A DNA stretch of 64,000 bases from Pseudoalteromonas caenipelagi (GCF_013140855.1 NZ_JABBPG010000003.1:1-64000), one strand, 5' to 3'. Shown: positions 26,089 through 39,621, numbered from the stretch's first letter. Notes: a model not told the origin generated them from the sequence alone. Numbers and translations are program-made.

Positions 26089-28905
26089 ATGTTAAATAGT
26101 AAAGTTTCAAAAGCGGTACGCTTAGCGATCGCATTTGGTGCTACATCTACAGCAGCTTTCTCTGCTAGCTCAGCAATCGCAGCAGAAGAAGCAGCAGAAG
26201 AGTTTGAAAAAATTCAAGTAACAGGTTCACGCATCAAACGTGCTGATATGGAAGGTGCAAACCCTGTACAACTAATCACTCGTGATGACTTAGTTGCTTC
26301 AGGTATCAGCAACGTAGGTGACATTCTTCAAGAAATCCCATCAGTAGCAGGTCAAGGTACAAACGCTGCTGTTAACAACGGTGGTTCTGGTGCGGTACGT
26401 GTTTCTTTACGTGGTCTAGGTGCAGAGCGTACTCTTGTACTTCTTAATGGTCGTCGTGTTGTTGCATCAGGTTCTGGTGCTAACGCTTCAGTAGACTTAA
26501 GTACAATTCCTACTGCAATTATCAAGCGCGTTGAAGTATTAAAAGACGGTGCATCAGCAATTTACGGTTCAGATGCGGTAGGTGGTGTAGTTAACATCAT
26601 CACTCGTGATGACTTTGAAGGTTTTGAAGCAAACGCGATGTACGATGCATCAACGCACGGTGCTGATGGCGAAACTAAGAGCTATGACTTCACAGTTGGT
26701 TTCTCTGGTGACAAAGGTAATGTTGTAGTCAGTGCATACTACTCACAGTACGGTGAGCAAATGTCTGGCGATCGCGACTGGTCTGAGTTTGAATTAGACC
26801 TTGATCCTGATACAGGCGACTTCTCAAAAGGCGGTTCTTCAGCTCCACCTTGGGGTCGTTACAATGGCGTTAACGCAGATGTTGAAGGCGCTTGTAACTC
26901 ATTTACTCACGGTGCAGGTAGTGGCCCTGGTCAATCAGACCCTACAGATTTCACAAATCCGACCGGCTACGATTGCTGGGATTGGGACAAAGACACGTAT
27001 AACTATGCGCCAGCTAACTATCACTTAACGCCGTCTGAGCGTTACGGTGTGTTCGCTCAAGCGAGCTATGAGTTCTCTGATAGTCTTCGTTTCTTCTCTG
27101 AAATGAACTTTAACCGTCGTGCTTCTGACACTAAACTTGCGCCATTGCCGCTAGCACCACTAGCGTTCTTTGGTCAAAATATTCCGTATTCAAAAGACAA
27201 CTACTATAACCAACAGTTTGGTCCTAAGAACGTAAACGGTGAGACTGCAGATATCGCTGACTGGCGTCGCCGCGTAGTTGAAACAGGTGGTCGTGACACG
27301 ACTTTCCGTGTTGAAACAGTGCGTGCTGTATTTGGTTTTGAAGGCGAAATCAATGACACTTGGGGCTATGAAGTTTCATATATCTTTGGCCGCAACGACG
27401 GCGCGATTAACCGTGCTGGTGGCGTGAACTTTGAAAAAGTTGCCGACGCAGTAGGTCCATCTTTCTTAGATGCTGAGTCTGGTCAAGTATTGTGTGGTAC
27501 ACCTGACAACGTAATTGAAGGCTGTGTGTCTTTAAATACCTTCGGTATCCCTGGTACAGAGACTCAAATTTCTCAAGAGATGCTTGATTATATCTCATTC
27601 GAAGCGCACGACCTTGGTTACAATGAACAGCAAATCATGTCTGCAAGTGTATTCGGTGATGCATTTGAATTACCAGCAGGTACTGTTGGTGTGGCATTTG
27701 GTGTTGAACACCGTGAAGAGAAAGGTGGTGACTTACCTGATGCACTTATTGCTCTAGGTATCACATCAGGTTCATCTCGTCAGAAAACAGTTGGTTCATA
27801 CTCTGTTGATGAAATCTACATGGAAACAAATGTTCCGCTTCTAAGTGGTGCACCAATGGCAGAAGTACTAGAACTTGACTTAGCAGTTCGTTACTCTGAC
27901 TATGACACATTTGGTGACACAACGAACCACAAAGTGGGTATTCGTTGGTCTCCAATCGATGGCCTAATGTTCCGTGGTACGTCTTCAACTGCGTTCCGTG
28001 CACCATCAACGTCTGACCTATTCTTAGGTGCTTCAGATAACAGCCCAGAAGTATCTGACCCTTGTCAAACTAACCCAACTCAGTTCTGTATTGCTGACGG
28101 TGTTCCTGCAGGTGGTTTTGAGCCAATCGGTGACCAGTTATCTTCAACTCTAGGTGGTAATATCAACTTACAACCTGAAGAAGCAGATATCACGACTATC
28201 GGTATCGTTTACAGCCCTGAATTTGTTGAAGGTTTATCTTTCACAATCGATTACTGGGATATCGAACTTACTAACGCTATCACAACTGTTGGTGAGCAAC
28301 TTATCCTAGATAAGTGTGCAAGCGAAGGTACATACTGTGACAAGATCACTCGTTACACTGAAGGTCCTCTTGCTGGTAACTCAAGTGATATCGATAACCG
28401 TAACGTAAACGTGGGTGGTATTGATTCATCTGGTATCGACTTCAACATGCGTTATGCAACAGACACTGAGTTTGGTGCACTAACGTTTAACCTTGATTCA
28501 ACGCGTTATGATACATATGATATCACTCAAGCAGATGGTTCTGTTGTTGAAAACGCGGGTTGGTTCCGCCGTAACAGTGGTGACGGTAACTTCCCTGAGT
28601 GGAAAACAAACATTGATGTTCGTCTAGCTCAAGACAACTGGTCTGCAGGCTATGCAATCCGCTACATCGGTGAAGTTGAAGAACCGTTTGGTAACGAAGC
28701 AGGTCAACGTACGGTTGATTCACAAACTATCCATGATGTTCGTTTTAGTTATTTCTTCGATAACTTCACAACGACTATCGGTGTAGATAACGTATTTGAT
28801 GAAGATCCTCCGTATGCAGCGACAGGCTTCAACGATAATACTGACCCACGTACTTATAACACGACTGGTCGTCATGTATATCTATCACTAGGTGTTGCAT
28901 TCTAA
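26089..28905 (+). CDS. TonB-dependent receptor, tandem copy 1
   Basis: A 938-residue outer-membrane receptor. A signal peptide ends near residue 31 (SAIA). A TonB-box-like EKIQVTGSRI at 40-49 precedes the plug domain (TLVLLNGRRV, GASAIYGSDAVGGVVNIIT) and a barrel ending in LSLGVAF. The family with GSRIKR and the NGRR plug is common in Alteromonadales, and substrates are mostly unknown (peptides, saccharides or metal chelates). Strong ribosome-binding site (GGGAGAT). A paralogue of the same architecture lies directly downstream. Codon use is highly biased to frequent codons, suggesting strong expression. Confidence 0.9.
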   Translation: MLNSKVSKAVRLAIAFGATSTAAFSASSAIAAEEAAEEFEKIQVTGSRIKRADMEGANPVQLITRDDLVASGISNVGDILQEIPSVAGQGTNAAVNNGGSGAVRVSLRGLGAERTLVLLNGRRVVASGSGANASVDLSTIPTAIIKRVEVLKDGASAIYGSDAVGGVVNIITRDDFEGFEANAMYDASTHGADGETKSYDFTVGFSGDKGNVVVSAYYSQYGEQMSGDRDWSEFELDLDPDTGDFSKGGSSAPPWGRYNGVNADVEGACNSFTHGAGSGPGQSDPTDFTNPTGYDCWDWDKDTYNYAPANYHLTPSERYGVFAQASYEFSDSLRFFSEMNFNRRASDTKLAPLPLAPLAFFGQNIPYSKDNYYNQQFGPKNVNGETADIADWRRRVVETGGRDTTFRVETVRAVFGFEGEINDTWGYEVSYIFGRNDGAINRAGGVNFEKVADAVGPSFLDAESGQVLCGTPDNVIEGCVSLNTFGIPGTETQISQEMLDYISFEAHDLGYNEQQIMSASVFGDAFELPAGTVGVAFGVEHREEKGGDLPDALIALGITSGSSRQKTVGSYSVDEIYMETNVPLLSGAPMAEVLELDLAVRYSDYDTFGDTTNHKVGIRWSPIDGLMFRGTSSTAFRAPSTSDLFLGASDNSPEVSDPCQTNPTQFCIADGVPAGGFEPIGDQLSSTLGGNINLQPEEADITTIGIVYSPEFVEGLSFTIDYWDIELTNAITTVGEQLILDKCASEGTYCDKITRYTEGPLAGNSSDIDNRNVNVGGIDSSGIDFNMRYATDTEFGALTFNLDSTRYDTYDITQADGSVVENAGWFRRNSGDGNFPEWKTNIDVRLAQDNWSAGYAIRYIGEVEEPFGNEAGQRTVDSQTIHDVRFSYFFDNFTTTIGVDNVFDEDPPYAATGFNDNTDPRTYNTTGRHVYLSLGVAF

Positions 28906-28923
28906 TTTGATGCTAACCGAAGT

Positions 28924-28953
28924 AAAAAACCGGCCTTTTTGGCCGGTTTTTTT
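28924..28953 (+). terminator. Rho-independent terminator after TonB receptor copy 1
   Basis: A GC-rich stem (AAACCGGCC/GGCCGGTTT) with a TTTTT loop and a run of seven T. It ends transcription between the two tandem receptors, so each has its own promoter. Confidence 0.9.
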
Positions 28954-29312
28954 ATTTTGTAAAAATAAAAAATATTTTCGTGCTAAAGCACAACCCTCTC
29001 TCATTCAGGTCTAGGTACTTACTCTAAGCTATAATAAAGTAATAAAACCTTTAAAATTCAGCTTTCTATACTCTATTGAACACTCGTCCATTGTGCTCTT
29101 CTTCACTTTGTTACTGAGATGATTTTTTGTTACTTAATATACCAAATTTTATGTTGACTTCGTAAAACTGTGTTGACCTCTTGTAATGAGTGAGATTAGT
29201 ATGTACCCGAAGTACCATTAAAGGTACTAGTGCCTTTAATGGGGATTTTGATATAAAAATCATAAAAAACAGTGGCTTAATTAATTTGATATTAGCCATC
29301 AGGGAGAAAAAC
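28954..29312 (+). promoter_or_regulatory. Promoter and leader region of TonB receptor copy 2
   Basis: A candidate promoter TTGACC (29173-29178), 18-base spacer, TAGTAT (29197-29202) precedes a leader with a perfect 10-base-pair hairpin: CCATTAAAGG at 29215-29224 pairs with CCTTTAATGG at 29233-29242 around an 8-base loop. The hairpin has no T-run and lies about 70 bases before the ATG. The rest of the spacer (28960-29170) is AT-rich with no gene. Confidence 0.5.
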
Positions 29313-32153
29313 ATGTTAAATAGTAAAGTCTCAAAGGCTGTTCGCTTAGCGATTGCATTTGGTGCTACATCAACAGCTGCATTTTCTGCAAGCTCTGTCG
29401 TAGCGGCTGAAGAGTCAGCGGAAAGCTTCGAAAAAATTCAAGTTACAGGTTCACGTATCAAGCGCGCGGATATGGAAGGCGCAAACCCTGTACAGTTAAT
29501 TACTCGTGATGACTTAGTTGCTTCAGGTATCAGCAACGTGGGTGATATCCTTCAAGAAATTCCATCAGTTGCAGGTGCAGCAACCAACGCTGCGATCAAT
29601 AATGGTGGTTCGGGTGCAGTCCGTGTTTCTCTACGTGGTTTAGGTTCAGAGCGTACTCTTGTACTTCTTAATGGTCGTCGTGTTGTTGCATCAGGTTCTG
29701 GTGCTAACTCTTCAGTAGACTTAAGTACAATTCCTACTGCTATCATCAAGCGCGTTGAAGTATTAAAAGACGGTGCATCAGCAATTTACGGTTCAGATGC
29801 GGTAGGTGGTGTAGTTAACATCATCACTCGTGATGACTTTGAAGGTTTTGAAGCAAACGCGATGTACGATGCATCAACGCACGGTGCTGATGGCGAAACT
29901 AAGAGCTATGACTTCACAGTTGGCTTCTCTGGTGATAAAGGGAATGCTGTAGTTAGTGCTTACTACTCAGAATATGGCCCGCAAATGTCAAGTGATCGTG
30001 ACTGGTCAAAGTATAAAAATAACCTAAGCCCTTCAACGGGTGAAATTAGCCGAGGTGGTTCTTCTGCAATCCCTTGGGGTTTCTATAATGGCATTAATAA
30101 TCATGACAAAGATAATGAAGATCTATGTCAAGCATTTACACACGGTGCAGCGAACGGTCCAGGTCAGTCAGATCCAACTCAATTTAGCAATGAAACAGGT
30201 TATGATTGTTTTGATGCCGGTAAGGATTTATACAACTACGCTCCTGCAAACTTCCACCTAACACCATCAAAACGTTATGGTTTATTTGCACAAGCAAATT
30301 ATGAGTTCTCTGATAATCTTCGTTTCTTCACTGAAATGAATTTTAACCGTCGCTCTTCTGACACGAAACTAGCACCATTGCCTTTAGGTCCACTTGCATT
30401 CTTTGGCTGGACCGATGCGACGTATTCAAAAGACAATTATTACAATCAGCAGTTTGGTCCTAAAAACGCAAATGGTGAAACAGTCGATATCGCAGACTGG
30501 CGTCGCCGCGTAGTTGAAACTGGCGGCCGTGATACGACTTACCGTGTTGAAACAGTGCGCGCAGTATTCGGGTTTGAAGGTGATATCAGCGACACTTGGG
30601 GCTACGAAGTTTCTTACATCTATGGCCGAAATGATGGTGCCATCAATCGTGCAGGTGGCGTAAACTTTGAGAAAGTAAATCAAGCAGTTGGCCCTTCTTT
30701 CTTAGATGCTGAGTCTGGTCAAGTGTTGTGTGGTACACCTGATAACGTGATTGAAGGCTGTGTGTCTTTAAACACATTTGGTATTCCTGGAACAGATTCA
30801 GAAATATCAAAAGAAATGCTAGATTTCATTTCGTTTGAAGCACATGATTTAGGCTATAATGAGCAACAAATCATCTCTGCAAGCGTATTCGGTGATGCAT
30901 TTGAGCTACCTGCAGGTACTGTAGGTGTTGCTGTTGGTGTTGAACACCGTGAAGAAAAAGGTGCTGACTTACCAGATGCACTTATCGCACTAGGTATCAC
31001 TTCAGGTAACCCACGTGAGAAAACAGTAGGTTCATACACTGTTGATGAAATCTACATGGAAACAAATGTTCCACTACTAAGTGGCGTACCATTTGCTGAA
31101 GTCTTAGAGTTAGACCTTGCCGTTCGTTACTCTGACTACGATACTTTTGGTGACACAACTAATCACAAAGTAGGTGTTCGTTGGTCTCCAGTTGATGGTT
31201 TGATGTTCCGTGGTACGTCTTCAACAGCATTCCGTGCACCTTCAACATCTGATCTATTCCTTGGCGCTTCAGCAAGCAACCCAGAAGTAGAAGACCCATG
31301 CGCAACAAATCCGACTCAATATTGTATTGCGGACGGTGTACCTGCAAATGGCTTCACACCAATTGGTGATCAATTATCTTCAACTTTAGGTGGTAATAAA
31401 GAATTACAACCAGAAGAAGCAGATATCTTTACTTTCGGTGTAGTTTACAGCCCTGAGTTTGTTGAAGGTCTATCATTCACTGTGGATTACTGGGATATTG
31501 AACTGACTAACGCAATTACAGAGATTGGTGAACAGCTTATTCTTAACAAGTGTGCAAGTGAAGGTAAGTACTGTGATAAAATCACGCGTTACACATCAGG
31601 CCCACTTTTAGGTAACTCAAGTGATATCGATAACCGTACTGTCAACGTGGGCGGCATCGACTCTTCTGGTATCGACTTTAACGTTCGCTATGCAACTGAC
31701 ACTAGCTTTGGTGCACTTACATTAAACCTAGATTCAACACGTTATGATACATACGATATCACTCAGGCCGACGGCTCTGTAGTAGAAAATGCAGGTTGGT
31801 ACTATGAGAATGGTGGTGATGGTAACTTCCCTGAGTGGAAAACCAACATTGACATTCGCCTAGCACAAGATGATTGGTCAGCTGGCTATGCAATTCGTTA
31901 CATTGGTGAGTCAGAAGAACCATTTGGTGATCCGGATGAGGGTGAACCAGCTTCACGTATGGTTGATTCACAAGTGATTCATGATGTTCGTTTCAGTTAC
32001 TTCTTCGATAACTTCACAACAACGATCGGTGTAGATAACGTATTTGACGAAGATCCTCCGTACGCTGCAACTGGTTTCAATGATAATACAGACCCTCGTA
32101 CTTATAACACGACAGGTCGTCATGTTTATCTATCTCTAGGCGTTGCATTCTAA
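29313..32153 (+). CDS. TonB-dependent receptor, tandem copy 2
   Basis: A 946-residue paralogue of the preceding receptor. The frame is open 41 codons upstream, but the ATG at 29313 follows AGGGAG and begins the same MLNSKVSKAVRLAIAFGA signal sequence. Plug and barrel match copy 1 over the whole length, with short indels in surface-loop regions (for example around residues 245-260 and near the C-terminus, PFGDPDEGEP). DNA from 29745 to 29923 is identical to copy 1 (26521-26699), including synonymous sites, while flanking parts differ at many third positions. Divergent loops suggest different ligands. Confidence 0.9.
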   Translation: MLNSKVSKAVRLAIAFGATSTAAFSASSVVAAEESAESFEKIQVTGSRIKRADMEGANPVQLITRDDLVASGISNVGDILQEIPSVAGAATNAAINNGGSGAVRVSLRGLGSERTLVLLNGRRVVASGSGANSSVDLSTIPTAIIKRVEVLKDGASAIYGSDAVGGVVNIITRDDFEGFEANAMYDASTHGADGETKSYDFTVGFSGDKGNAVVSAYYSEYGPQMSSDRDWSKYKNNLSPSTGEISRGGSSAIPWGFYNGINNHDKDNEDLCQAFTHGAANGPGQSDPTQFSNETGYDCFDAGKDLYNYAPANFHLTPSKRYGLFAQANYEFSDNLRFFTEMNFNRRSSDTKLAPLPLGPLAFFGWTDATYSKDNYYNQQFGPKNANGETVDIADWRRRVVETGGRDTTYRVETVRAVFGFEGDISDTWGYEVSYIYGRNDGAINRAGGVNFEKVNQAVGPSFLDAESGQVLCGTPDNVIEGCVSLNTFGIPGTDSEISKEMLDFISFEAHDLGYNEQQIISASVFGDAFELPAGTVGVAVGVEHREEKGADLPDALIALGITSGNPREKTVGSYTVDEIYMETNVPLLSGVPFAEVLELDLAVRYSDYDTFGDTTNHKVGVRWSPVDGLMFRGTSSTAFRAPSTSDLFLGASASNPEVEDPCATNPTQYCIADGVPANGFTPIGDQLSSTLGGNKELQPEEADIFTFGVVYSPEFVEGLSFTVDYWDIELTNAITEIGEQLILNKCASEGKYCDKITRYTSGPLLGNSSDIDNRTVNVGGIDSSGIDFNVRYATDTSFGALTLNLDSTRYDTYDITQADGSVVENAGWYYENGGDGNFPEWKTNIDIRLAQDDWSAGYAIRYIGESEEPFGDPDEGEPASRMVDSQVIHDVRFSYFFDNFTTTIGVDNVFDEDPPYAATGFNDNTDPRTYNTTGRHVYLSLGVAF

Positions 32154-32172
32154 TTGATTGTTTTGTCTAATT

Positions 32173-32200
32173 AAAAAACCGGCTGTATAGCCGGTTTTTT
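32173..32200. terminator. Bidirectional terminator after TonB receptor copy 2
   Basis: A 12-base-pair stem (AAAAAACCGGCT/AGCCGGTTTTTT) with a GTAT loop. T-runs on both strands serve the receptor and the convergent beta-barrel gene ending at 32219. Confidence 0.9.
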
Positions 32201-32218
32201 TACTTTAACTCATTATTT

Positions 32219-32818
32219 TTAGAACCGATAGCTCATACCGATACTGAGTGAACGAGTATCTAAATCACCCATATCCATGTATTGAAGGCCAGCATTAAAT
32301 GCAAGTCCATTGCTCCAATCGTATTGCCAACCAGCCTCTGCAAATAAGCCTAGGCCATATTCTTGTACCATTTTTATATTGTTATTAGCAATTTTATAAT
32401 CGTAGTATTGTCCACCAAGTTTGCCATAAAAGTGACTGTTATCTGTGAGTTGGTATTGGCCTTTCGCAGCAACGACAAAATTCCCAAAGCTAACTTCATC
32501 AGCACCTATACCAAATAGCAGTTCATTATTTCTATCACATTTGAACTTTCGGTTATTAATCTTTTTGCAATCCCAATCAGTAATTTCGGCTCCACCATTG
32601 ACTCCTAATTCTAATGCCCATGTATCATCAATGTTATAGTTGTAATATAGATATAGTGACATAACACCATCTCCATCCTGCTGAGAGTTTTTATAGCTAG
32701 CAGCGCTACTGTTTATTTGTGTCCCAACACGATGTATTTCACCGTTTTGAGCCGCATAACTAGCAAAGCTGTTTGTTGCGAATAAGATGGCAAACACAAT
32801 GAGTGAGCGAGGTTTCAT
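32219..32818 (-). CDS. Small outer-membrane beta-barrel protein
   Basis: A 199-residue protein with a signal peptide (cleavage near 20, SYA) followed by alternating amphipathic strands typical of an eight-stranded OmpA/OmpW-like or opacity-type barrel, ending in the outer-membrane signature MSYRF. Two cysteines (in DWDCKK and KFKCDR) may form a loop disulfide. The frame extends 68 codons upstream, but the ATG at 32818 with CAGGAAC before it starts the signal peptide. No specific function is assigned. Confidence 0.75.
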   Translation of the reverse strand: MKPRSLIVFAILFATNSFASYAAQNGEIHRVGTQINSSAASYKNSQQDGDGVMSLYLYYNYNIDDTWALELGVNGGAEITDWDCKKINNRKFKCDRNNELLFGIGADEVSFGNFVVAAKGQYQLTDNSHFYGKLGGQYYDYKIANNNIKMVQEYGLGLFAEAGWQYDWSNGLAFNAGLQYMDMGDLDTRSLSIGMSYRF

Positions 32819-33348
32819 AGTGAATAGTTCCTGTTTAAGTATCATTGCCTGCAGTGTATGGTGTGGACTTGTGAGAGTCTGTTGCGGCTTTGTGAGTGGA
32901 TGTACAAGAGTGTCTATCATTGTAAATATTTGTTTTATTAGGCATCTGTTGTTCATTGAAGATATGAATACTCCTAGTTCAAATATCTGATTTAACGTGA
33001 AGGTCAATCTACGGGGTAACATATTGCTGTTTGCGTCAATGGGGATGCTCTGTTTTAAAAAAACGGAAGGCTCAGCTAATACAGCGAATTAAGTTATCAA
33101 ACTTGTACTTTTTAAATTGACTTATTTATTAGGTTTGATACAACTATTAGCAGACAAATTTTCAACGTATTGTATTTATGAATCAATTAACGCAAGTGCT
33201 CAATCATTTATCATGGCTGCTGAATATGACAGTCATGTTATGTCGTGTGCGCTGCGGTTAATTACTCTTTCTCTAACCGCGATGATAAGGCGGTTAGTTC
33301 TCATTATTTCTTCCCTGTTTTATCATCCTAGCAACAAGGATTTAGATT
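32819..33348. other. Divergent intergenic region
   Basis: A 530-base spacer between the beta-barrel gene (minus) and the EamA gene (plus). A perfect inverted repeat, CTAACCGC at 33273-33280 and GCGGTTAG at 33290-33297 with a 9-base spacer, lies 52 bases before the EamA ATG and could be an operator or a leader hairpin. Frames of 60-130 codons that cross the area lack ribosome-binding sites and overlap the EamA gene. Nothing else was recognised. Confidence 0.5.
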
Positions 33349-34248
33349 ATGCCCGTTCAGGCATCATATTTGTTTGTGATCATCGTTTGGTCAACAACGC
33401 CTTTAGGTATTGTTTGGAGCAGCGAGAGTATGCCACCACTGTTGAGTGTTTTGTTGCGCATGTCGATTGCACTGGTATTGGCAGGATTGATTGTTTCTAT
33501 TAGTAACACTCGGGTACCTTGGCATCGACGTTCTTGTACGCTCTATTTATATTCAGCGCTTGGTATACTAGGAGGGATGTCATTTAGTTATTTAGCTGCT
33601 CAAACGGTACCATCAGGTGTGATTTCGCTTATTTTTGGCTTAGCCCCCATATTATCAGGGCTTCTGGCACAAAAGCTGTTAGGCGAAGCGAAATTTACCC
33701 CCATAAAAATATGCGCTTTATTGTTAGCACTGTGTGGACTTTATTTAATTTGTTCTGCGCAAATCCAACAGCTAAATTTAGCCCCCCTTGGCTTAGGTTA
33801 CGTACTTTTGGCGGTGTGCTGTTTTAGTCTCAGCGGCGTTATGATCAAGCGTGTAAAGGTGGCGATCCACCCGATGGCAACAACGTTTGGTGCACTGTTG
33901 TTTGTAACGCCAATGTTTGCTTTTTTATGGTGGGTGTTGGATGGTTCATTTGCAATCAATTCGTGGGCGGCAAAGTCAATATGGGCAACGGTGTATTTGG
34001 GCGTAGTTGGCTCTTTGTTAGGTTTTTTGGCTTACTTTCATGTTTTACAAAAGCTTTCTGCCAGTACAGTGGCACTCAGTACATTGATCACACCTGGTTT
34101 TGCTATTGCTCTTGGTACTTGGCTGAATAATGAAACGTTGACCAGCAGTCTACTTGTTGGTGCAGTTGTTATTATCTTCAGTTTAGCGTTGTTTCAATTT
34201 GGTGAGCACTTAAAATTACCACGAGTAAAACAGGCAATGAAAGAGTAG
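33349..34248 (+). CDS. EamA/DMT superfamily transporter
   Basis: A 299-residue inner-membrane protein with ten hydrophobic helices arranged as two five-helix EamA repeats, typical of drug/metabolite exporters (RhtA/YdcZ-like). The second repeat begins near residue 145 (LGLGYVLLAVCCFSLSGVMIKR). An AAGGA ribosome-binding site precedes the ATG. The sirtuin-like gene starts 3 bases after its stop, so they are co-transcribed. Substrate unknown. Confidence 0.88.
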   Translation: MPVQASYLFVIIVWSTTPLGIVWSSESMPPLLSVLLRMSIALVLAGLIVSISNTRVPWHRRSCTLYLYSALGILGGMSFSYLAAQTVPSGVISLIFGLAPILSGLLAQKLLGEAKFTPIKICALLLALCGLYLICSAQIQQLNLAPLGLGYVLLAVCCFSLSGVMIKRVKVAIHPMATTFGALLFVTPMFAFLWWVLDGSFAINSWAAKSIWATVYLGVVGSLLGFLAYFHVLQKLSASTVALSTLITPGFAIALGTWLNNETLTSSLLVGAVVIIFSLALFQFGEHLKLPRVKQAMKE

Positions 34249-34251
34249 AGT

Positions 34252-34965
34252 ATGAGTACTTTATACATCACAGGGGCTGGGGTCAGTGCGCAAAGCGGTA
34301 TTCCTACTTTTAGAGGGGAAGATGGCTTTTGGACTATTGGAAGTCGCAACTACACGCCCCAGCAAATGGCCACAAGGGCAATGTACGAGCATAATCCAGG
34401 GGAGTTTTTATGCTGGTACTATAAGCGCTTTGTTACCTATCAGCACCATGGGCCCAATGAAGTCCATCATTGGCTTAGAGATAAAGCGCTTATTACACAA
34501 AATATTGATGGCTTGGATGGCAAAGCTGGTAACGAAGATTACCTTTGCATTCATGGTCGTATTGATAAAGTCACTTTGTTTCATCTGCAAGGTCAACCCG
34601 TTGAGATAAAATCTGCACCGTGGGACCTAGTAGATGAGAGTAATCTTAAAAAGTCTCTGCTAGAGCTATTTAGAATATCGAGTAGGGGCCCTGAGCTTGA
34701 CTACTCGCTTAAACCCTATGTTTTACTCTTTGATGAGTTTTACACTCAATTGTATCAGATCGATAGGGCGCAAAGGATGTTCGAAGTGGCAACAAAGATG
34801 GTGTTTATTGGCACATCATTCAGCGTTAACATAACACAAATTGCATTAGAAATAGCCAAGAAAAATCAAATAGATGTTGAAGTTGTTGACCCTAATCCTG
34901 CACACATTTTATATGATAAGGTGCGCTATCATAAGATGTTAGCTTCAGACTTTATTAACCTTTAA
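34252..34965 (+). CDS. Sir2-family (sirtuin) protein without zinc cysteines
   Basis: A 237-residue protein with NAD-binding sirtuin motifs: GAGVS at 8-12, GIPTFRG at 16-22, TQNIDGLD at 82-89 and the catalytic histidine in HG at 101-102. The segment that normally carries the four zinc-binding cysteines has none: the only cysteines are 54 and 99. It may thus be a diverged deacylase, an ADP-ribosyltransferase or an NAD-binding protein. Its gene follows the EamA exporter by 3 bases and converges on the next gene, with stops overlapping by four bases. Confidence 0.8.
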   Translation: MSTLYITGAGVSAQSGIPTFRGEDGFWTIGSRNYTPQQMATRAMYEHNPGEFLCWYYKRFVTYQHHGPNEVHHWLRDKALITQNIDGLDGKAGNEDYLCIHGRIDKVTLFHLQGQPVEIKSAPWDLVDESNLKKSLLELFRISSRGPELDYSLKPYVLLFDEFYTQLYQIDRAQRMFEVATKMVFIGTSFSVNITQIALEIAKKNQIDVEVVDPNPAHILYDKVRYHKMLASDFINL

Positions 34966-35657
34966 TGTAGCAAAGTCATTACATCCTCACTTGGGCATTC
35001 AAATGCAGCACCAAGCAAGATGATGCGGTGGCTGCTGCTGGTAAGTTCATCAAAGTGAGCATTATTCTTTAAGTGATTGCAGATAAGTCTTAATGTGTTT
35101 ATTTCACTGGGCACTTGCTTTATTTGTGCTTCTAGCAGGGCCAGTGCTGCGGTGAGTTCATGCGCAGCCAAAGGTTCAAAGCAAGGGTTGAAGGCCAAGT
35201 AGCATTCCATAGGTAGTAACTGTTGATCATTTCTGGTGGCTAGTGCCGTAGCGAGTGATTCATTTCGCTCAAAAAGGAGTAAAGAGCGAATATAATTAAA
35301 AGGAGGGGGAGCAGCTTTAGTTTGGCTCAAAAGCGCATGTAAAATGGTGCTGCCCTGATCATTTTTTAGCGAAAACCCTTCACTGGCGCTCAGTGCCGGC
35401 GTAAAAAATGTCAACTTTTCAATATCATTAATGCCCCCAATGAGTGCTGTGGGGAGCGGTTTATGTTCTAAAAAAGAGGCAACCAAGTCTTGAAAAAATT
35501 GATAATGAGCTTGGTCTTGTATGGCTTGTTGGTATAGATATTTGAGCTGTGCAATATTTTCATTTATATCGCTTTGCTGGTAAAAATCAACAAGTGCTTG
35601 AGTGTCTCGTTGTTTAATCATTTCAATTAGCGTTTGTACCGACTCTTTTTCGCTCAT
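34962..35657 (-). CDS. Hypothetical helical protein
   Basis: A 231-residue cytoplasmic protein that I do not recognise. It is helix-rich and acidic, with a central NDQGSTILHALLSQ segment that resembles an ankyrin-type repeat start, followed by further helix pairs. There is no signal peptide or membrane helix. It is a single gene, transcribed towards the sirtuin gene, with a four-base overlap of the stop codons. A scaffold or binding role is possible but speculative. Confidence 0.65.
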   Translation of the reverse strand: MSEKESVQTLIEMIKQRDTQALVDFYQQSDINENIAQLKYLYQQAIQDQAHYQFFQDLVASFLEHKPLPTALIGGINDIEKLTFFTPALSASEGFSLKNDQGSTILHALLSQTKAAPPPFNYIRSLLLFERNESLATALATRNDQQLLPMECYLAFNPCFEPLAAHELTAALALLEAQIKQVPSEINTLRLICNHLKNNAHFDELTSSSHRIILLGAAFECPSEDVMTLLH

Positions 35658-35880
35658 AGCTCTACCAAAATTGCTTAGACCTTGTTACGTCCAGTGTAGA
35701 ACAGTTTGTTTTAAAAAGGGAGTATTATCATAGAGCTAAGATATTTAGCTTAGTAACGTTTTATTTAAATGCTTATTACGAACTAAGGGCGCTGTGTTGC
35801 TCTATAAAAAGAAAAGGCGAGCTATTACGCGGATAATCATCAATAAGATATCTAGTTTTTAGATTCTTTCCTACACTTAA

Positions 35881-39550
<3,670 letters not shown>

Positions 39551-39621
39551 AAATTGATGAAATTTGCTCATTTAAGTATAAAGTAACGAATAACATCATC
39601 AAAAGTTAGAGACAGAACTAC

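Noticed and set aside
26801..28723. Long antisense and alternate-frame ORFs within the two TonB receptors
   Set aside because: They arise from biased codon use in the receptors; they repeat at the same places in both copies and have no start signals.
33117..33503. 128-codon ORF in the EamA upstream region
   Set aside because: It overlaps the start of the clear EamA gene in another frame and lacks a start context.
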